A stretch of 64,000 nucleotides of DNA from Nitrospira defluvii (GTDB taxonomy: Bacteria > Nitrospirota > Nitrospiria > Nitrospirales > Nitrospiraceae), in assembly GCF_905220995.1 (NCBI RefSeq), contig NZ_CAJNBJ010000017.1, positions 620,001 to 684,000 on the forward strand. The letters run 5' to 3'. The notes under the pieces were generated by a model. It saw only the letters and a program-made list of their open reading frames with translations, did not search any database and was not told the DNA's origin. A program made the position numbers and the translations under genes. Positions within the stretch are counted from its first letter, which is position 1. Every line of letters starts with the position of its first letter. Positions 42,657 to 51,598 of the stretch are shown in pieces.

Positions 42657-43022
42657 ATGCAGACTCGCTATAGCCAACGAGTGTTAGTGGATTGCTCGGT
42701 GATGTTTGCAGGTGAGAACGTTGTCGGTGAAGGACGAATTTTGGATCTGTCTCTACCCGGGTGTCTCCTCGAAAGCTCGAAAAATATGACCGCAGGCGAA
42801 TACATTCAGCTGCGGCTTTTTCTCCCTGATCGTGCCACGCCGTTGAACGTGGCACTTGCCGCCGTCAGATGGGTCGATGGTTGTAAGCTCGGGGTTGAGT
42901 TCATTCGCACGTCTCACGAAGAACAACGCCGCCTGGCACAATTTGTCAAACAGCAATCTGGTCGGGGTCAGTCGCCGCGGTGGAGCGACAGTGTCGTTCT
43001 CATTGGTGCCTCCGATAGCTAG
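42657..43022 (+). CDS. PilZ domain protein
   Basis: 121 residues from ATG at 42657 with AAGGAGG upstream. TRYSQRVLVDCSVMF, then GEGRILDLSLPGCLLES and a VRWVDGCKLGVEF strand, fit a single PilZ domain; the RxxxR is reduced to R-Y-S-Q-R and the D/NxSxxG motif reads DLSLPG. PilZ domains bind cyclic di-GMP. First gene of clear chromosome after the island. A second PilZ gene follows. Confidence 0.78.
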   Translation: MQTRYSQRVLVDCSVMFAGENVVGEGRILDLSLPGCLLESSKNMTAGEYIQLRLFLPDRATPLNVALAAVRWVDGCKLGVEFIRTSHEEQRRLAQFVKQQSGRGQSPRWSDSVVLIGASDS

Positions 43023-43063
43023 AAGGACCGAGAACAACGTTGCTTTCTGCAGGAGTGCCGCTT

Positions 43064-43399
43064 ATGTCAAAGCATTTTACGCTACGCACCTATCAGCGAG
43101 TCATGCGTTGTAGTTCCAGTTATTACCTTTCAGATGATTTTCTTGGAAAGGGTATCGTCCGAGATATTTCGGCAGGAGGGTGCCGCATCCAGGGTGACCA
43201 TCAAGTCAAGTTGGGAATGAAGCTCACGCTACGAATGGATCACCCAGAGGACACAATACCTTTAGAGATCGAGCAAGCCGTCGTGCGGTGGGTCAGCGGG
43301 AGAGATTTTGGGGTCCGAATCACAAAGATCCACGACGCGGGAACAAGAAGACTTGCGCGTCTCGTAAGCCGGCCGTTCCAAGCAGATTCTCATGTTTAA
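43064..43399 (+). CDS. PilZ domain protein
   Basis: 111 residues from ATG at 43064 with AGGAG upstream. TYQRVMRCSSSYYL, then GKGIVRDISAGGCRI (DxSxxG) and VRWVSGRDFGVRI fit a PilZ domain. It lies 41 bp after a paralogous PilZ gene; the N-terminal arginine motif is incomplete, so c-di-GMP binding is uncertain. Confidence 0.75.
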   Translation: MSKHFTLRTYQRVMRCSSSYYLSDDFLGKGIVRDISAGGCRIQGDHQVKLGMKLTLRMDHPEDTIPLEIEQAVVRWVSGRDFGVRITKIHDAGTRRLARLVSRPFQADSHV

Positions 43400-43401
43400 C
43401 C

Positions 43402-44817
43402 CTAGACGTCTTTGACTTCTTCCTCTGCATGAGGGATACCACCTGAGTCATAGTCGACACGCTCTTTCAACATGGAGGGATGCAAGCCATACTTTTTTAA
43501 CATCTTGTAGAAATCGGCCCGATACCTCCCAGCAAACTGAGCAGCCCGAGAGATATTTCCACCAGTCATCTGCAACACGTTACGCAAGTAGGAACGTTCA
43601 AATTCTTCTTTGGCCTCAGTCAATGGTTTGAGGCCAATGTCCGCCGATGGGCCGACCGACGGGAGTAAATCCGGCACTATCATATCCTGGCGAGACATGA
43701 CCACGGCTTTTTCGATTACATTCTCTAGCTCTCGGACATTGCCTGGCCAAGGATACACCATGAGCCGATGCATCGCCGCAGCGGTAAACCCACGCACATC
43801 CTTATTGGAACGTCTCACACTCTGCGTGAGGAAGTGCTGGGCCAGCAGCGGAATATCATTCTTCCGTTCTCGTAAGGGTGGAATGGCCAGAGGCACGACC
43901 GATATTCGATAATAGAGGTCATGACGGAACGTTCCTGCTTTGACGCATTCGGCAAGATCTTTGTTGGTGGCGGTAATAATCCGTACGTCGACTTTCGTCG
44001 CGTAGCCTGCCCCCACCTCACGCACCTCACGTTCTTGGACCGCCCGAAGCAGCTTCACCTGCATAGGCAGTGACATCTCTGCTATCTCATCGAGAAAGAG
44101 TGTGCCTCCATTCGCACTCTGAAACAGGCCCGGCTTTGCGGCCAGCGCACTCGTAAATGCCCCTCGAATGTGCCCGAACAATTCACTTTCGAAGAGGCCT
44201 TCACTGACCGCCGCGCAATTCAGGGCAACGAACGGCCCCTTTGCCCTGCGACTATTGGCGTGAAGCACTCGCGCGAGGACCTCTTTCCCTGTCCCGGTTT
44301 CGCCGGTGAGGAGAATGGTCGCATCCGAGTCGGCGATCTGAGCGACCTGCTGAAACAGCCGCTGCATGGCGGGACTTCTGGCAATGACGTTCTCCAGGCC
44401 GTATAGTTCCTTCACTAACGACTTTAGCCGCTGAATTTCACGGGTCATTCGCAACTGGATCAATGCTTTATCAAGGGTCGCTTTTAACTCTTTATCGTCG
44501 AAGGGTTTGGTCAAATACCCAAAGGCTCCCCGCTGCATCGCCTCCACCGCGTTGGGTATGCTGCCATGAGCGGTCAGAATAATGACAGGCAATCCGGGTT
44601 GAATTCGGAGAAGTTCCTCTGCCAGCTCCAATCCGTCTTCCCCTCTCAGCCGCAGATCGGTTACAGCGATATCAAACGTCTCCTGCCGTGCCGCAGCGAG
44701 TGCATCGCGACCATTTGTGCAGGGTGTTACAGAAAATCCCAGTGCCGAAAGACGCATCCTCAGTAAGTGCAGGAGACCTTCGTCATCATCCACAACAAGA
44801 ATGCGTTCATGCTCCAT
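43402..44817 (-). CDS. glrR: Sigma-54-dependent response regulator (GlrR/QseF-like)
   Basis: 471 residues. Receiver domain with acidic pocket DDD at 10-12, phospho-acceptor D54 (TDLRLRGEDG) and K104. AAA+ domain with Walker A GETGTGKE at 172-179, and GAFTSA in place of GAFTGA, which contacts sigma-54. Fis-type HTH near the C-terminus (GGNISRAAQFAGRYRADFY). It activates sigma-54 promoters when phosphorylated. The gene follows a QseG-like lipoprotein and a HAMP histidine kinase on the same strand, as in the glrK-qseG-glrR locus of enterobacteria; the symbol rests on this arrangement. Confidence 0.82.
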   Translation of the reverse strand: MEHERILVVDDDEGLLHLLRMRLSALGFSVTPCTNGRDALAAARQETFDIAVTDLRLRGEDGLELAEELLRIQPGLPVIILTAHGSIPNAVEAMQRGAFGYLTKPFDDKELKATLDKALIQLRMTREIQRLKSLVKELYGLENVIARSPAMQRLFQQVAQIADSDATILLTGETGTGKEVLARVLHANSRRAKGPFVALNCAAVSEGLFESELFGHIRGAFTSALAAKPGLFQSANGGTLFLDEIAEMSLPMQVKLLRAVQEREVREVGAGYATKVDVRIITATNKDLAECVKAGTFRHDLYYRISVVPLAIPPLRERKNDIPLLAQHFLTQSVRRSNKDVRGFTAAAMHRLMVYPWPGNVRELENVIEKAVVMSRQDMIVPDLLPSVGPSADIGLKPLTEAKEEFERSYLRNVLQMTGGNISRAAQFAGRYRADFYKMLKKYGLHPSMLKERVDYDSGGIPHAEEEVKDV

Positions 44818-44825
44818 AACGGTCC

Positions 44826-45626
44826 TTAGGGTTTGAGCTGCTCCGACTGTTGGGGAGAAAACAGATTGGACGGAGGTTTGATCGGGCGAGTTTTTCCTCG
44901 CATTTCCTGATCAATACGCTTCAGCGCTTCTAGCTGACTGGAAAGTTCTTCTATCTTCCGATCGCGATCATTGACCTGCCGCTGCAGGTTCTGAAGCATG
45001 GCCGGATCGACCGACATACGATGAGATTCTCGCCTGGAATTGAACAATTCTGCTTTGCGTTCCTGATCTTGCAACTCGCGTTGCATCATCTCAAGCGATT
45101 GCGATTCACTATCCTGTAATGCGCGCAGCTGTTGAATGGTTAACTCCCGATCAAGCAAGTCGCGGACGGTCCGTTCAATTGTCTGAGAAAGCACACCCTG
45201 TGTCTGAGCTATGGCGGGTCCATTCACCACCGATCGCCACCAGGACGGATCGGGAGGGAGTTCGCCGACCTGAAGCAACTGTAACCAAAGCCGGCTCGAA
45301 ACGGCCAACTGACTCTTCGGCGAGACAGCGATGACTTTTTCGAAATAGTGAATGGCCGACTCTCGACTTTCGTACAGGGATGTCAGAGCAAGTGTGAAGA
45401 ATACATGATCGCAGGTATTTTTACTAGAACATTTGGAGGTCAGTTGTGGATCCTTACGTATAATGACTTGCGAGAGTTTTCCATCATTCCCCTCACCCGG
45501 GAAATACGGACTGTGAAGCGAAGGGGGGGGGACGGAACTACAGGCCGACAGGATGCCGAGCAAGAGCAGCAGGCCTTTATTGCGCAAGCACCGCACTAGA
45601 CCAGCATCCCGGGTTTCGTCAGGCAC
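44826..45626 (-). CDS. QseG-like lipoprotein of the two-component operon
   Basis: 266 residues; the start overlaps the kinase gene by 31 bp. An N-terminal hydrophobic stretch ends in the lipobox LSAC near residue 29. A helical repeat-like region (ALTSLYESRESAIHYFEKVI) is followed by a coiled-coil segment at about 155-245. Its position between kinase and regulator matches qseG/yfhG, whose product works with the kinase at the envelope. Sequence similarity to QseG itself is not evident to me, so no symbol is given. Confidence 0.6.
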   Translation of the reverse strand: MPDETRDAGLVRCLRNKGLLLLLGILSACSSVPPPSLHSPYFPGEGNDGKLSQVIIRKDPQLTSKCSSKNTCDHVFFTLALTSLYESRESAIHYFEKVIAVSPKSQLAVSSRLWLQLLQVGELPPDPSWWRSVVNGPAIAQTQGVLSQTIERTVRDLLDRELTIQQLRALQDSESQSLEMMQRELQDQERKAELFNSRRESHRMSVDPAMLQNLQRQVNDRDRKIEELSSQLEALKRIDQEMRGKTRPIKPPSNLFSPQQSEQLKP

Positions 45627-47068
45627 AAGATAAATCGCACGGTTGTTCCCTTTCCGACTTCACTGTCCACCCAAATACGTCCACCGTGGGCTTCCACGAC
45701 TTTCCTCGCAAGAGCCAGTCCCAACCCGCTTCCTACGGACGCATGTCTGGTCTTTGTACGGCCTTGGTAAAAACGCTCAAAAATATGCGGCACTTCCTCC
45801 GCCGGTATGCCGGGCCCTGAATCCGACACATCGACGTACAGCACTCCTTCTTCGCGTCTCGGGGTCATCTGTAATTTCACCACCGCCCCCTCGGAGCTGT
45901 ACTTCAATGCATTTGAGAGCAGATTGTCGAGTACTTGTTCGATGCGAGTGCTGTCGGCCCTTACCCAATGACGTTCCACCGGCGCCTCTACCACCAGCTG
46001 AACCTGCTTCGCATCGGCAAGCAAGCGGATTTTATTCACGGAAATATCGGCCACTCGGCGAAGGTCGGTCGGCACGAACCGGTATTCCATCATGCCGGCT
46101 TCCATTTTGGAGAGATCCAGAATAGTCGAAATGAGGTTCATCAATCGTCGACTACTGTCGGACATAATCCGAAGCGTCGTGCGTTGATCCTGGGTCAAAG
46201 GGCCGGGAATTTCGTCAAGTAGGAGATGCGTTCCCTCCTGAATCGACGCCATCGGGGTCCGCAGTTCGTGCGAGACATGAGCCAGAAACTCACTCTTAAT
46301 GTCGTCTAACTGCTGAAGCCTCGCACCCATCCATTTCACAGTGTCACCCAACTCTCGCAACTCTCGTGGGGCCTGTCCATCCAAGCTGGCACGAAAGTTT
46401 CCCTGTCCCATTTCCTGAATGGTGGCTTGCAACCGGCGCAAGGGATGAAGAATGTTGTAGCTCGCCACCGCAGCCATGCCGAGACCAAACAACAGGGCAA
46501 CCAGCACCAGATTGCGGGTGACCGATTCTGCTTGAGCCGAACTGGCATGTGAGGCATTCACCCCGACGGCAATACGCGCTTCATGTAGACCGATATATTG
46601 TTGAAGGATCGATGTGATTTGTGTCGCCAGCATGTCGCGACGCGCATCAAACCGAGTGTCCACCGCAGCCGATTGTCCTTTGGGCTCTGCAAGTTGAGCC
46701 TGAAAGAGAGCCAAGTGGGTCTGCTGCAGTCGCTCGACATCCCTCAGCAGACGGGTTTCCGGCTCCGACGCTTCTCGGGCAAACAGTCCCTGTAAGACCA
46801 CCTGAAACTCTTTGCTCTCCCCGTCAAAGTGATCCAAGAATGTGGACGCGGGAACCGCCACATATTTTTTCTCACTCTGAACCTGTTCATAGAATGATGC
46901 CAGTAACCGTTTCGCAGAATCGATTTCCGGATGATGATGGGAGGCGACCTCCGTATTCAGCCCGGCCAACGTTCTGATCTGGAGCAGGGCATACACGTTC
47001 ACACCGGTCATGACGGCAATGATCACCAGATATGTCAGAACCAGTCGCCCAAAAATCGATAGGCGCAC
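45596..47068 (-). CDS. glrK: HAMP sensor histidine kinase (GlrK/QseE-like)
   Basis: 490 residues. Transmembrane helix at 10-30, periplasmic sensor region to about 180, second helix (LVLVALLFGLGMAAVASYNI), HAMP, then HisKA with phospho-histidine in FLAHVSHELRTPMAS and HATPase motifs NLLSNALKYS, SDSGPGIP and GSGLGLALARK. It should phosphorylate the sigma-54 regulator at the end of the operon. The symbol is based on gene order. Confidence 0.78.
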   Translation of the reverse strand: MRLSIFGRLVLTYLVIIAVMTGVNVYALLQIRTLAGLNTEVASHHHPEIDSAKRLLASFYEQVQSEKKYVAVPASTFLDHFDGESKEFQVVLQGLFAREASEPETRLLRDVERLQQTHLALFQAQLAEPKGQSAAVDTRFDARRDMLATQITSILQQYIGLHEARIAVGVNASHASSAQAESVTRNLVLVALLFGLGMAAVASYNILHPLRRLQATIQEMGQGNFRASLDGQAPRELRELGDTVKWMGARLQQLDDIKSEFLAHVSHELRTPMASIQEGTHLLLDEIPGPLTQDQRTTLRIMSDSSRRLMNLISTILDLSKMEAGMMEYRFVPTDLRRVADISVNKIRLLADAKQVQLVVEAPVERHWVRADSTRIEQVLDNLLSNALKYSSEGAVVKLQMTPRREEGVLYVDVSDSGPGIPAEEVPHIFERFYQGRTKTRHASVGSGLGLALARKVVEAHGGRIWVDSEVGKGTTVRFILCLTKPGMLV

Positions 47069-47215
47069 GATGAGGCATCCTCCCCCGTCACTCGTCGAGG
47101 CCGGGGCCTGAGAAGCATGGGTGTAGGCTTAGCCATACACCAGATCATGCCGGCCCTCAACAAGTTCTCCATATTGTGCAGTGCACCGGGGAACCGATAG
47201 ACGACGGAGGCCCTC

Positions 47216-48034
47216 CTATCGAGCAGAGTCGGAGAATTGCGATTGATACAGTCGTTGCCGTCTCGAAGTCGAAGACAAGGCGGCGAATAGATGGCCGCGA
47301 AACAGGAGCATGGACACCATCAGGGGTGGGGTCAGCAGCAGTGCAACCAGACCGGTGAAACTTGCAGAAATCCCAAGATCCGTTAACCAGGCGCTCAACA
47401 CCGTGAAGGGAACAAAGACCAGTTGAATGAAATCAAGCCCGGCTCCTCTCCCCAACTGACTCGACAGTTTAAAAAAAAGCGACAGTCCCAGAGGTGCCAA
47501 CACTAAGGCCATCGGCAGAAACCACTCAATCCAATTGTCGATCACGAAATCATAACTTCGCTTTAAGACATCGAGTGGTGAATCGTGCCTGGTGAGGTAG
47601 ATGACTTCGGGGGCGGGATTCAACAGGATGAACACAAGCAGCAGACAGGCAGTCACCAAAAACTGGCTGTCCGGATTGGCACGAAGGCTCGTGTCCAGCA
47701 GCATGGTGGGGATCCAGAGGACAAACCCCACACTAATGACATCCCAAAAGTAATGCCCCATGCTTTCCAGCACGTCGTTGAATGTGATCGTTCTCATGCC
47801 CTTGATGGCCTGCTCTATCAGGCTCAACGTGGCTCCGATCAGCAAGGCGTTCACGGCACCGAGAAGAAATCCGCCGAGCATCCCGAGTGGACGGGCGATT
47901 TGCTGGGCCAAGAGCATGAGCATGGTGAAGACAACGACGGAGAGAATCACCAACCACCCACGGATAAGGGAGCGAACCGTGGCGTGAAATGCATCCCGAT
48001 AGAGATGCAATGTAGAGGTCACAACCGTCAACAT
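47216..48034 (-). CDS. Multi-pass membrane protein
   Basis: 272 residues with about six hydrophobic segments: WLVILSVVVFTMLMLLAQQI, LGGFLLGAVNALLIGATLSL, DVISVGFVLWIPTML, FLVTACLLLVFILL, WFLPMALVLAPLGLSLFF and SFTGLVALLLTPPLMVSMLL. No catalytic or transporter motif recognised. Stands alone between the kinase operon and clpB. Confidence 0.6.
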   Translation of the reverse strand: MLTVVTSTLHLYRDAFHATVRSLIRGWLVILSVVVFTMLMLLAQQIARPLGMLGGFLLGAVNALLIGATLSLIEQAIKGMRTITFNDVLESMGHYFWDVISVGFVLWIPTMLLDTSLRANPDSQFLVTACLLLVFILLNPAPEVIYLTRHDSPLDVLKRSYDFVIDNWIEWFLPMALVLAPLGLSLFFKLSSQLGRGAGLDFIQLVFVPFTVLSAWLTDLGISASFTGLVALLLTPPLMVSMLLFRGHLFAALSSTSRRQRLYQSQFSDSAR

Positions 48035-48200
48035 CGATCAGTCATCACAATGTCGAAAATTAGACTAGGAATGCGCACGGGGCCAAAACCGCACCTGGAC
48101 GCGGACAATAAGCCGGATTCCCCCGGCAGGTCAAGTCGGTCACCCATGCCGTTCTCTGGTTGAGGAACCGAGACGGATCAGGAACAACCACCCGATGCTA

Positions 48201-48228
48201 TTGACTTGCCTCCCGGTATGATTATGTT
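48201..48228 (+). promoter_or_regulatory. Possible clpB promoter
   Basis: TTGACT (48201-48206) and TATGTT (48223-48228) with a 16-bp spacer, 40 bp before the clpB start. No sigma-32-type box or CIRCE repeat is evident. Confidence 0.35.
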
Positions 48229-48267
48229 CTTCCAATACATAGACTTACCCACCCAGGAGTGCGCCAC

Positions 48268-50877
48268 ATGGACATGAACCGGATGACCGTCAAACTACAA
48301 GAGGCCCTGCAGAGTGCCTCAGCCCTTGCGATGCGCCGGAACCATCAGGGGATCGATATCGAACACCTGCTCATGGCGCTCTTGGAGCAGGATCAAGGGA
48401 TCGCGAGTTCCCTGATTGAGCAAGCAGGGGTGTCTCCGGCCGCCGTCCGGCAGGCGGCGGATCAAGCGTTATCGAAACTGCCTCAGGTTCAGGGGTCTGG
48501 CGCGGCTCCTGGTCAGATCCATCTCACCCCTCGGCTGGGCTCCCTTCTCACAAAAGCCGAAGACCACATGAAGGAGTTGCGGGACGACTTCATCAGTGTG
48601 GAGCACATTGTCTTGGCAATGGTGGAAGAAGGAGGCGTATTCCGTCGCCTCAATCTGACACGCGAGCGCCTCCTCACGGCACTCCAGCAGGTGAGAGGAA
48701 ACCAGCGGGTCACCAGTCAAGATCCGGAAGGCACCTATCAAGCACTTGAAAAATATGGCCGCGACCTCACGAAACTGGCCGGACAAGGCAAGCTGGATCC
48801 GGTGATCGGACGCGACGACGAAATCCGCCGCACCATTCAAATTTTGTCACGTCGGACAAAGAATAATCCGGTGCTCATCGGCGAACCCGGCGTCGGCAAG
48901 ACCGCCATCGTCGAAGGGTTGGCGCAACGCATCGTCAAGGGCGATGTGCCGGAAGGGCTGAAACAAAAGCGTGTCGTGGTACTGGATATGGGCGCCTTGG
49001 TGGCGGGCGCCAAATTCCGCGGCGAATTCGAGGAACGGCTCAAAGCCGTGCTCAAGGAGATCCAGGCAGCGCAGGGACAGGTCCTGCTGTTCATCGACGA
49101 ACTCCATACGGTAGTGGGAGCCGGTGCCGCAGAAGGGGCGATGGATGCCGCTAATCTCCTCAAGCCGATGCTGGCCAGGGGTGAAATGCATCTGATCGGC
49201 GCCACCACCCTCGATGAATACCGTAAACACATCGAGAAGGACGCCGCCCTGGAGCGGCGGTTTCAAACCGTCCTCGTCGATCAGCCGAGTGTCGAAGACA
49301 CCATCTCGATCCTGCGCGGGCTGAAAGAACGTTACGAGGTCCACCACGGGGTTCGCATTAAGGATGCTGCGCTCGTTGCGGCGGCGAAACTCTCCAACCG
49401 CTACATTGGCGACCGGTTTTTGCCCGACAAGGCGATCGACCTGGTCGATGAGTCCGCGGCGCGCCTTCGGACGGAGATCGACAGTCTCCCGGCCGAGCTC
49501 GACGAAGTATCACGCAAGGTGCTCCAACTGGAAATCGAACGGGAAGCGCTCAAGAAGGAAACCGATCCGGGAAGCAAAGCACGGCTGCAATCTATTGAAA
49601 AGGAACTCGCGGAGAAAAATCGAGATCTCCAGGCACTGAAGACACGCTGGGAATCCGAAAAGAATTCGGTCAGCAAACTCCGGAAGATCCGTCAACAGAT
49701 CGAGGACGTGAAGCAACAGATCGATCGGTCCGAGCGGGCCTATGACCTCAACAAGGTGGCTGAGTTACGCTATGGCGAACTGCCGCGCCTGGAACGCGAA
49801 TTGGAACTGGAGCAGCAATCCCTCGGCAAGAAGCAGAACGAAACTCGCCTGCTGAAAGAAGAGGTAGACGAAGAGGACATTGCGGCGGTTGTGAGCCGAT
49901 GGACGGGCATTCCCGTCACCCGGCTCGTCGAGGGCGAAATGGAAAAGCTGCTGAAATTGGACGAGCTCCTACACACACGCGTCGTGGGCCAGGAGCAGGC
50001 GGTTACGGCGGTGGCCGATGCCGTTGTCAGGGCACGCTCCGGCATCAAGGATCCCAACCGGCCGATCGGGTCGTTTCTATTCCTCGGCCCTACCGGCGTC
50101 GGCAAAACGGAGCTGGCTCGCGCGCTCTCTGTCACACTGTTCGATGACGAGTCGAACCTCATTCGGATCGACATGTCCGAATACATGGAGAAGCACACGG
50201 TAGCCCGGCTCATCGGCGCCCCTCCGGGATACGTTGGCTACGAAGAAGGAGGGCAACTGACTGAGGCCGTGCGTCGGCATCCGTTCTCGGTGATCCTGTT
50301 CGATGAAATCGAGAAGGCGCACCATGACGTGTTTAACATTCTCTTGCAGGTGCTGGATGATGGACGTCTGACCGATTCCCAGGGGCGCACCGTCGACTTC
50401 AAGAATACGGTTCTGATTATGACCTCGAACATCGGCAGTCAGCATATTCTTGAAGCCCAGCAGGCCGGAGCTTCGTATGAAACGATGAAGGCGCAAGTGA
50501 CGAGCGAGCTACGTGCGCACTTCCGGCCGGAGTTTCTGAATCGAGTCGATGAAATCGTCGTGTTCCATGCCCTCGGGCACGAACACTTGACGAAAATCGT
50601 CGAGATTCAGCTGGAACGTCTGCGGGCCCGCCTGATGGAACGGCGGATCACGCTGACGGTGACTCCGGACGCGCTCCAGAATCTTGGCCGTCGCGGGTAT
50701 GATCCGGTGTACGGGGCGAGGCCGTTGAAGCGTCTCATTCAGCAGGAGATCGAAACGCCGATGGCACGCCAACTGATCAAGGGAGAATTGCGGGATGGGG
50801 ATACGGCGGTAGTGGATCTGAAAGATGGGCAGATCGTGATCGTGCCAACAGTTGCGCCGCAGACACCCCAGCAGTGA
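48268..50877 (+). CDS. clpB: ATP-dependent disaggregase ClpB
   Basis: 869 residues from ATG at 48268, 8 bases after AGGAG; an in-frame GTG at 48259 is less likely. N-terminal Clp repeat domain ([12 protein letters not shown]-type start; [15 protein letters not shown]), first AAA+ with [14 protein letters not shown], a middle coiled coil (about 400-530) that distinguishes ClpB from ClpA/C, second AAA+ with [14 protein letters not shown], and the C-terminal D2-small domain. It works with DnaK to rescue aggregated protein. Length is normal. Confidence 0.95.
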   Translation: MDMNRMTVKLQEALQSASALAMRRNHQGIDIEHLLMALLEQDQGIASSLIEQAGVSPAAVRQAADQALSKLPQVQGSGAAPGQIHLTPRLGSLLTKAEDHMKELRDDFISVEHIVLAMVEEGGVFRRLNLTRERLLTALQQVRGNQRVTSQDPEGTYQALEKYGRDLTKLAGQGKLDPVIGRDDEIRRTIQILSRRTKNNPVLIGEPGVGKTAIVEGLAQRIVKGDVPEGLKQKRVVVLDMGALVAGAKFRGEFEERLKAVLKEIQAAQGQVLLFIDELHTVVGAGAAEGAMDAANLLKPMLARGEMHLIGATTLDEYRKHIEKDAALERRFQTVLVDQPSVEDTISILRGLKERYEVHHGVRIKDAALVAAAKLSNRYIGDRFLPDKAIDLVDESAARLRTEIDSLPAELDEVSRKVLQLEIEREALKKETDPGSKARLQSIEKELAEKNRDLQALKTRWESEKNSVSKLRKIRQQIEDVKQQIDRSERAYDLNKVAELRYGELPRLERELELEQQSLGKKQNETRLLKEEVDEEDIAAVVSRWTGIPVTRLVEGEMEKLLKLDELLHTRVVGQEQAVTAVADAVVRARSGIKDPNRPIGSFLFLGPTGVGKTELARALSVTLFDDESNLIRIDMSEYMEKHTVARLIGAPPGYVGYEEGGQLTEAVRRHPFSVILFDEIEKAHHDVFNILLQVLDDGRLTDSQGRTVDFKNTVLIMTSNIGSQHILEAQQAGASYETMKAQVTSELRAHFRPEFLNRVDEIVVFHALGHEHLTKIVEIQLERLRARLMERRITLTVTPDALQNLGRRGYDPVYGARPLKRLIQQEIETPMARQLIKGELRDGDTAVVDLKDGQIVIVPTVAPQTPQQ

Positions 50878-50887
50878 CCCGAACAGA

Positions 50888-50929
50888 CCCAAGGGGGCGG
50901 TTACCCTAAGAAGACCGCCCCACCCTTGG
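50888..50929. terminator. Bidirectional terminator between clpB and a convergent gene
   Basis: CCAAGGGGGCGGT (50889-50901) pairs with ACCGCCCCACCCTTGG (50914-50929, with small bulges). The convergent gene's stop lies inside it. Confidence 0.5.
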
Positions 50930-51326
50930 TATCCGTGTCTTTCCCGCTGAAGCGCTTTTTGTCGATGCGCCACTCCGTCTGCGACACGTCAAGGCGATGG
51001 CCTTTAATGGTGTGGAATGATCCTCGGCTGAACACCACACGGTTGCCGTCCTTCAACTCCAGGGCGAACACGACCGTGCCAGACTCTTCATGTTTCAGCG
51101 ACACGCTGGTCGGGCTTTTGGCCAACTGATAGGCGCGACGCTCGTTGAAGGTGAGATTGCTGTCTACGACCTTGGCCATCATCCGCCCCACTTCGTCGAA
51201 GAGGGCAAAGTTGACCAACAACGCTCGGGAGGGCTCCTTAATGGCCACTTCAAATTGCGGCACACCCTCGATGTCGATGATGCCGTTGGAGTTCCGATAC
51301 AGATTCGACCCAACTTCAATATCCAT
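50901..51326 (-). CDS. Hypothetical beta-rich protein
   Basis: 141 residues from ATG at 51326 with AAGGAG upstream; an in-frame GTG at 51332 is too close to that site. Alternating strands (VPQFEVAIKEPSRALLVNFAL, MMAKVVDSNLTFNERRAYQL, TVVFALELKDGNRVVFSRGS) suggest a beta-sandwich. No signal peptide and no family recognised. Confidence 0.55.
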   Translation of the reverse strand: MDIEVGSNLYRNSNGIIDIEGVPQFEVAIKEPSRALLVNFALFDEVGRMMAKVVDSNLTFNERRAYQLAKSPTSVSLKHEESGTVVFALELKDGNRVVFSRGSFHTIKGHRLDVSQTEWRIDKKRFSGKDTDTKGGAVFLG

Positions 51327-51367
51327 GCTCACGACTCCTTATCCTCCACGGCATCCGAAGACGCCTG

Positions 51368-51598
51368 TCACGACTTCTTGATACGATCCAAGATCAAAGC
51401 AATACACCCGCCGAGTAAGCCACCACCAAGAATCGTCGTCAGAAATTCCACCAACTTAAGTTCCCAGACCGACCCCTGTGCTTGCATCGCCTCACGGATC
51501 CCCCCCTGGAGCAGAATGACCGCCAGCGCCATGGTGGCGCCGACGATAAACCACCAGGCAAACACACGAGCGGTATGGATGACAGGCGATTCCTTCAC
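51368..51598 (-). CDS. Small two-helix membrane protein
   Basis: 76 residues with two hydrophobic segments (FAWWFIVGATMALAVILLQ and FLTTILGGGLLGGCIALIL) and a basic end. Its ATG overlaps the comM stop as ATGA, so it is coupled to that gene. Unknown function. Confidence 0.5.
   Translation of the reverse strand: MKESPVIHTARVFAWWFIVGATMALAVILLQGGIREAMQAQGSVWELKLVEFLTTILGGGLLGGCIALILDRIKKS

Noticed and set aside
48035-48267. A CIRCE or sigma-32 promoter before clpB
   Set aside because: No 9-bp inverted repeat of the CIRCE type and no CTTGAAA/CCCCAT boxes were found; only an ordinary sigma-70-like pair is visible.
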